This document shows, piece by piece, positions 59,596 through 64,000 of a stretch of DNA of 64,000 nucleotides (the stretch's first letter is position 1; each line of letters starts with the position of its first letter). The notes under the pieces were generated by a model, which was not told where the DNA came from, did not search any database, and worked only from the letters and a program-made list of their open reading frames with translations. The stretch comes from DASQPR01 sp963727415. GTDB lineage: Bacteria; Actinomycetota; Actinomycetes; Mycobacteriales; Micromonosporaceae. Both the position numbers and the translations under genes were made by a program. The DNA lies in the NCBI GenBank assembly GCA_963727415.1, contig CAVSGF010000003.1, positions 434,001-498,000 of the forward strand, read 5' to 3'.

Positions 59596-61245
59596 TCACA
59601 ATCCCCTGATCTCGAGGACGCGCAGCGCCAGCATCAGGTCCAGGCGGAGCATCGCGTCGGTGGTGAACGGCCCGACCGTTCGCTCCAGCTTGCCGATCCG
59701 GTAACGCAGCGTGTTGTAGTGGAAGTGCAACCGGCGCGCCGTCTCCGCGACGTTGCAGTTGGTCTCCAGCAGCACCGCCAGGGTGTTTCGCAGGTCGGCG
59801 TTCTCGGCGCTGTCGGTCACCAGGTCACCGAGGACGTCGCCGACGAACCCGCGCAGCTCGGCGCCGTCCTCGATGAGCGACAGCAGCCGGTGCACGCCGA
59901 GCCGGTCGAAGTTGGCACGTGCCCCGTTGCCGTTCAGCCGCCGGCCGATCCGCACTGCCGCGCGGGCCTGCTCGTACGCCGTGGCGAGCTCGCCGGGCTC
60001 CTCGGCGGTCCGGGAGACGCCGAGCGAGAACGAACGCCGACCGCCACCGTCACCCTTCACCAGGCGAACCAGCTCGGCGACCAGGCGGTCGAGGTCACCG
60101 CCGGCGGGCAGGCCGAGCAGCACCACCACCTCCCGGTTGAAGTTCACCACCGCAGCCTTCGGGTCACGCCACCGCACCACTGACTGCCACGCGGCGGTGA
60201 ACCGTTCCTGCACCGGCCGGAGCTGACGGGCGGACGGGACCGCCGGCACCTCGTCGTCGGGGTCCAGTTCGGCGACCACTGCCACCAGCGGTCGGTCGAT
60301 CTCCCAACCGAACGAACGGGCGTGCGTGACGGCCCCCGGCAGATCGTCGATCCGACCGGCGAGCAGATCACGCAGGAAGTCGGCCTGGTACTTGCTCTCC
60401 ACAGCCGACACCGCGAGCTTCTTGGTGATCGCCAGTGCCGCCACCGCCGCGGCCCGCTCCAGATGGTGCACGTCGGCGTCGGTCAGCGGGCTGCGCGGGT
60501 CGGCCGGGAACGCGACGATCCGACCGTGGTCGATCCGGCCGGCGACGATGGGCACGACGGTGTAGGGGCCGGCGGATTCGACGAGGAAGCGTTTCGTCGG
60601 ATCGAACCCGTCCAGGAGTTCGCCGCCCTGGGCCAGCACCCGGCCCTCGGGGGTGGTGATCAGGGTCGGCCCACCGAGCAGCCGGGTCAGCTCGGTGGCC
60701 AGATCGTCGAGATCCCCGCCATCGAGCACCACCGACACCAGCGCACGGTGCACCTCCTCGCTGCGGGCGAGCACCGCCGCCTGCCGGTTCAGCAACTCGC
60801 CGAGGGCCTCGTTGAGCACGTCCGCGAAGCCCACGTGCGGTGGTACCTCGATGATCGGGAACGCCCGCCGGTCGGCCTCGGCGAGCATCGCGGCCGGCAC
60901 CTCGTCGAGGTACCGGTGAGGTTTGATCGCCAGCGCGGCCAGGCCACGGTCGTCCAGTTCCCGGACCAGTTCGACCAGCCCGTCGGGGGCCTCGCGCAGC
61001 GGATAACCGGTGGTCAGCAGCAGCTCGTGCGGCTTGACCCAGGGGAGGATGTCCGGCACCTCCATGATGTTCAGGTACCGGACCACCCGATCGAGGCCGC
61101 CGGCACCCGCGACCACCGTGGCGTCGGACAGCGACGGAATACCGATGATCTCCCGTACCCGCAGGCCAAGCGCGGGCGCGGCGTAGTCGCTATAGGCTAT
61201 TTCAGCCGAAGGATCAGCATTTCCTTTGGCAGGTTCTACCATCAC
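59596..61245 (-). CDS. pucR: PucR-family transcriptional regulator
   Basis: A 549-residue regulator. Residues ~28-155 are the PucR N-terminal domain (LRVREIIGIPSLSDATVVAG, LLTTGYPLRE), a middle region (~300-420) resembles the CdaR GGDEF-like domain, and the C-terminus (~490-545) is the HTH_30 motif (NCNVAETARRLHFHYNTLRYRIGKLE). Family members control purine, allantoin and other nitrogen-source catabolism. It lies upstream of the leftward arm on the same strand and is divergent from the DUF2877-FdrA-DUF1116 arm, well placed to control both. Confidence 0.85.
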   Translation of the reverse strand: MMVEPAKGNADPSAEIAYSDYAAPALGLRVREIIGIPSLSDATVVAGAGGLDRVVRYLNIMEVPDILPWVKPHELLLTTGYPLREAPDGLVELVRELDDRGLAALAIKPHRYLDEVPAAMLAEADRRAFPIIEVPPHVGFADVLNEALGELLNRQAAVLARSEEVHRALVSVVLDGGDLDDLATELTRLLGGPTLITTPEGRVLAQGGELLDGFDPTKRFLVESAGPYTVVPIVAGRIDHGRIVAFPADPRSPLTDADVHHLERAAAVAALAITKKLAVSAVESKYQADFLRDLLAGRIDDLPGAVTHARSFGWEIDRPLVAVVAELDPDDEVPAVPSARQLRPVQERFTAAWQSVVRWRDPKAAVVNFNREVVVLLGLPAGGDLDRLVAELVRLVKGDGGGRRSFSLGVSRTAEEPGELATAYEQARAAVRIGRRLNGNGARANFDRLGVHRLLSLIEDGAELRGFVGDVLGDLVTDSAENADLRNTLAVLLETNCNVAETARRLHFHYNTLRYRIGKLERTVGPFTTDAMLRLDLMLALRVLEIRGL

Positions 61246-61302
61246 CGCACGGTATCCCAGTCGCCTACCTTGTGGTCGTCGTCAGCGATCAGGAGGTGCC
61301 CG
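61246..61302. promoter_or_regulatory. 57-nt divergent spacer between pucR and the FdrA arm
   Basis: Promoters for pucR and the rightward arm must overlap here or lie within the genes. It contains the GGAGG site for the DUF2877 gene. Confidence 0.5.
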
Positions 61303-62088
61303 GTGCAGGTCCACCCGGTTGCTGCCTCGCTGTCCGTCGCTCCGACGCTGCTCCGCCGGCCACGGGTCGTCACCGTCACCGCCGTCGCCGGCCAGGCCGT
61401 CTATCTGCGCACCACGAATCCGACCAGCCCAGCCATCTGCCTCACCACGCCGAACGCCGTCCGGGTGCCGTGCGCGCTCGTCCTCGGCGACGGCACCCCG
61501 GCACCCCGGGCACGAGTCGGCGACACCGGGCTCGCCGGCGGCGGCGAGCTTGTACTGCGCGACGTGACGTACCGGCCGGCGCGCTGGTGGCGCGCACCGC
61601 GACCCCGCACCACCAGGCCGTCCCCCGTCGTCCAAGCCCCGCCCTTGGAGGACGACGACACCGCCGCCGCTGTCGCCGACCTCGCCGACGCTCTCGGCGC
61701 CGAAGCGGCACTTCGTGGCCCGGTGGCCGCGTTGCTCGGCCGAGGACCCGGCCTGACCCCGCTCGGCGACGACATCCTCGCCGGCGCCCTGGTCGCGCTG
61801 CTGGCGGCCGGCTCGCCGGCCGGTCCCCGACTGGCCCGGCAGATCACCGCCCACGCCTTCGCGCGCACCACCTTCGTGTCAGCCGCGCTGTTGTGGCACG
61901 CCGCGCGCGGCGAATGCGTACCCGAACTGGCCGCCCTGCTCACCGGCGCGCCTGGCGCCGCCGAGGCGCTGCTGCGCGTCGGCCACAGTTCCGGCGCCGG
62001 ACTGGCGCACGGGGTGGCCACCGCGCGGGCGGCGATACGCCGGTCGCCCATGAGCCAGCCGACGATCGATCGAGAGGTGCAGGCATGA
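61303..62088 (+). CDS. DUF2877 protein (AllH-like carbamoyltransferase component)
   Basis: A 261-residue protein. GRGPGLTPLGDDILAGALVALLAAG in the middle and GHSSGAGLAHGVATA near the end are the DUF2877 signatures. The E. coli homologue (YlbF, AllH) was reported as one of three proteins needed for oxamate carbamoyltransferase. The GTG at 61303 has GGAGG at good spacing; longer in-frame starts lie within the opposite-strand pucR gene. First gene of the rightward arm, overlapping fdrA by ATGA. Confidence 0.8.
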   Translation: MQVHPVAASLSVAPTLLRRPRVVTVTAVAGQAVYLRTTNPTSPAICLTTPNAVRVPCALVLGDGTPAPRARVGDTGLAGGGELVLRDVTYRPARWWRAPRPRTTRPSPVVQAPPLEDDDTAAAVADLADALGAEAALRGPVAALLGRGPGLTPLGDDILAGALVALLAAGSPAGPRLARQITAHAFARTTFVSAALLWHAARGECVPELAALLTGAPGAAEALLRVGHSSGAGLAHGVATARAAIRRSPMSQPTIDREVQA

Positions 62089-63557
62089 CCAGCAGTCACG
62101 TCGAACTCCGGCGGGGCAGCTACCGCGACTCGGTACGCCTCATGCAGATCAGCCGGGCCGTGACCGACGTCCCTGGGGTCTCGTCCGCGCTTGTCGCGAT
62201 GGCGACCCCCCTCAACCTAGATCTAGCGGCCGGCATGGGATTCCGGTCACCGCCGGACGCCACTCCCAACGACATGCTCGTCGCCGTCGCCGCCGCCGAC
62301 GACGACACCGTACGCGCCGCCCTTGACCGGCTCGACGCCGAACTGACCGCCGTCGTCGTGGCACCGGCCGGGGCCAGCACCATCGTCGCCCCGCGCACGG
62401 TCGGCTCCGCCGTACGACGCCTCGGCGCGAACCTGACACTCGTGTCGACCCCCGGCCGGCACGCGTTCGTCGACGCGATGGACGCCATCGACGCCGGCAC
62501 CTCGGTCATGGTGTTCTCCGACAACATGCCCGTCGCCGAGGAGATCCGGCTCAAGGAGGCCGCCGCCCGGCGCGGACTGCTCGCCATGGGCCCGGACTGC
62601 GGCACGGCGGTCGTCGGCGGCGTCGGCCTCGGCTTCGCCAACGTCGTCCGCCCGGGACCGGTCGGGCTGGTCGCCGCGTCCGGCACCGGCGCCCAGCACA
62701 TCATGAGCCTTCTCGACGCGGCCGGGGTCGGGGTGTCCCACGTCCTCGGGGTTGGCGGTCGGGACCTGACAGCGGCGGTGGGCGGCCGGACCACCCTCGC
62801 CGCGCTCGACGCGCTCGAGGGCGACGACGCTACCGAACTGATCGTGGTCATCTCCAAGCCACAGGCGCCGGAGGTCGCCGCCCGGGTGCGGGAACACGCC
62901 GCGCGCCTGGCCACGCCGACGGTGTTCGCCCTGCTCGGCGACGGCAAGGCTGACCTCACCACGGTCACCGGCGACGTCCTGCGCCGCCTCGACACGCCCG
63001 TCCCGTCGCCCTGGCCACAGTGGCTGCCCGCCACCGAGCGCACCCGAGCCGGTTCGGCGATCCGTGGGCTCTTCTCCGGCGGCACGCTCTGCGACGAGGC
63101 GATGCTGATCGTCAGCGAAGCGCTCGGACCGGTCCGGTCCAACGTCCCGCTCCGGCCGGAGTGGGCGCTGCCGGCCGACCTGGCCGCCGACGGCCACGTC
63201 ATGATCGACTTCGGTGACGACGCGCTGACCCTGGGCCGGCCGCACCCGATGATCGACCCGTGGCAGCGCCTCGACCGGCTCACCAGGGAAGCGGCCGACC
63301 CGGCCTGCGGCGTACTGCTGCTCGACGTCGTCCTCGGTCACGGTGCCCACCCCGACCCCGCCGCGGACCTCGCGCCGGTGATCGCCTCGGTAACCGTCCC
63401 CGTCGTCGTCTCTCTGATCGGGACGGCCGGCGACCCGCAACGCCTCGACCGGCAGGCGTCGGTGTTGTGCGAGGCCGGAGCCGCTGTCTTCGCCTCCAAC
63501 GCCGACGCCGCCCGGCACGCCGTCCACCTCGTCACTACGGAGGCTCCCGTTGGTTGA
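62085..63557 (+). CDS. fdrA: FdrA-like protein (AllF-like carbamoyltransferase component)
   Basis: A 490-residue protein with succinyl-CoA-synthetase-like folds. YRDSVRLMQISRAVTDVPGV at the start, DNMPVAEEIRLKEAAARRGLLAMGPDCGTAVVGG in the middle and FSGGTLCDEAML mark the FdrA family. In E. coli FdrA (AllF), with AllG and AllH, forms oxamate carbamoyltransferase, cleaving oxalurate with phosphate. Here the substrate is inferred to be ureidomalonate, one methylene longer, made by the barbiturase. The ATG at 62085 overlaps the DUF2877 stop. Confidence 0.85.
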   Translation: MTSSHVELRRGSYRDSVRLMQISRAVTDVPGVSSALVAMATPLNLDLAAGMGFRSPPDATPNDMLVAVAAADDDTVRAALDRLDAELTAVVVAPAGASTIVAPRTVGSAVRRLGANLTLVSTPGRHAFVDAMDAIDAGTSVMVFSDNMPVAEEIRLKEAAARRGLLAMGPDCGTAVVGGVGLGFANVVRPGPVGLVAASGTGAQHIMSLLDAAGVGVSHVLGVGGRDLTAAVGGRTTLAALDALEGDDATELIVVISKPQAPEVAARVREHAARLATPTVFALLGDGKADLTTVTGDVLRRLDTPVPSPWPQWLPATERTRAGSAIRGLFSGGTLCDEAMLIVSEALGPVRSNVPLRPEWALPADLAADGHVMIDFGDDALTLGRPHPMIDPWQRLDRLTREAADPACGVLLLDVVLGHGAHPDPAADLAPVIASVTVPVVVSLIGTAGDPQRLDRQASVLCEAGAAVFASNADAARHAVHLVTTEAPVG

Positions 63558-64000
63558 CCTCGCCACCGAACCGCGGATCGTCACGGCGGGCGTGGATCTG
63601 TTCGACCAGACCCTCGCCGCCCAGGCGGTCACCCACCTTCCGGTCGACTGGCGGCCACCGCTGCCGGGAACCGAACCGGAACTCGCCCGGTTGCTCGGCG
63701 ACCCCCGCCGCGCGGCGGCTAACGCGACGGCCGCCGCACGGATGCTCGCCGCCGGCGCCACCCTGGTCGACGTCCGCCCCGCCGCCGAGGTCATCGGGCT
63801 GGCGCGCGGCGAGTTCCTGCACGCCGGCCCGCCGATCACCTGGGACCGGGCGTCCGGTCCGATGCGCGGCGCCCTGATCGGCGCGATGCTCTTCGAGGCC
63901 ATCACGGATTCGCCGGACGAGGCGGCGTCCCTCCTGGCCGGCGGGGGCGTTTCGACCGAGCCCTGCCACGCGCGCGGTGGGGTCGGTCCGATGGCCGGGA
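63550..64000 (+). CDS. DUF1116 protein (AllG/YlbE-like), 3' end beyond the window
   Basis: The first ~150 residues of a DUF1116 protein. GVDLFDQTLAAQAVTHLPVDWRPP at the start, then LVDVRPAAEVIGLARGEFLHAGPPITW are characteristic. The start is probably the TTG at 63550, with GGAGG 7 nt upstream, overlapping the fdrA stop by 8 nt. It completes the three-component carbamoyltransferase set with the two preceding genes. The frame is still open at the window end. Confidence 0.8.
   Translation, partial: MVDLATEPRIVTAGVDLFDQTLAAQAVTHLPVDWRPPLPGTEPELARLLGDPRRAAANATAAARMLAAGATLVDVRPAAEVIGLARGEFLHAGPPITWDRASGPMRGALIGAMLFEAITDSPDEAASLLAGGGVSTEPCHARGGVGPMAG

Overview
This is high-GC DNA with the codon use, GTG starts and 4-nt ATGA/GTGA gene overlaps typical of an actinobacterium. 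The gene families (TPR-CHAT proteins, a MhuD-like haem oxygenase, a MatB-like synthetase, PucR) fit a soil actinomycete, perhaps Micromonosporaceae. That placement is inference; no rRNA or complete tRNA is present to test it.

Layout. (1) 1-8.9 kb is an accessory region: IS256, IS3-like, IS6, IS110, IS481 and IS982 elements or remnants around two membrane-anchored secreted proteins (1598-5134) and a CbrC-family gene. (2) 8.9-20.7 kb is a coherent locus with two divergent arms. The left arm encodes a CHAT protease and a TPR protein. The right arm is a tightly overlapping operon of an alpha/beta hydrolase, a caspase-like protease, an unrecognised protein, a 991-aa TPR protein and a 623-aa TPR protein. 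It looks like an immunity or regulated-death system and is flanked by remnants of one IS type. (3) 20.7-38.1 kb is a dense mobile-element zone holding a tRNA-Val 3' fragment (probable attachment site), a toxin-antitoxin pair, a coiled-coil repeat protein, a zinc-ribbon protein and a small operon of secreted or membrane proteins. Several insertions are nested. (4) 38.1-43.2 kb has an MFS exporter, an ArsR/SRPBCC pair with an obvious operator, an intact IS1182 element and a MhuD-like gene. (5) 43.3-64.0 kb is a catabolic cluster.

The catabolic cluster has a long leftward arm (permease, three molybdenum-hydroxylase subunits, CoxG, nitrilase-family amidase, HyuA, HyuB, carboxyltransferase, carbamate kinase, barbiturase-family hydrolase, malonyl-CoA synthetase-like protein). 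A PucR regulator is divergent from a rightward arm encoding DUF2877, FdrA and DUF1116 proteins, the three components reported as oxamate carbamoyltransferase (AllH, AllF, AllG) in E. coli. Together they suggest a complete route: uptake of uracil or a related base, oxidation to barbiturate, ring opening to ureidomalonate, phosphorolysis to malonamate plus carbamoyl phosphate, ATP formation by carbamate kinase, deamidation to malonate, and activation to malonyl-CoA. The phosphorolytic step is the novel prediction. It rests on the structural parallel between oxalurate and ureidomalonate and on gene context, not on direct evidence. The last gene runs off the window.
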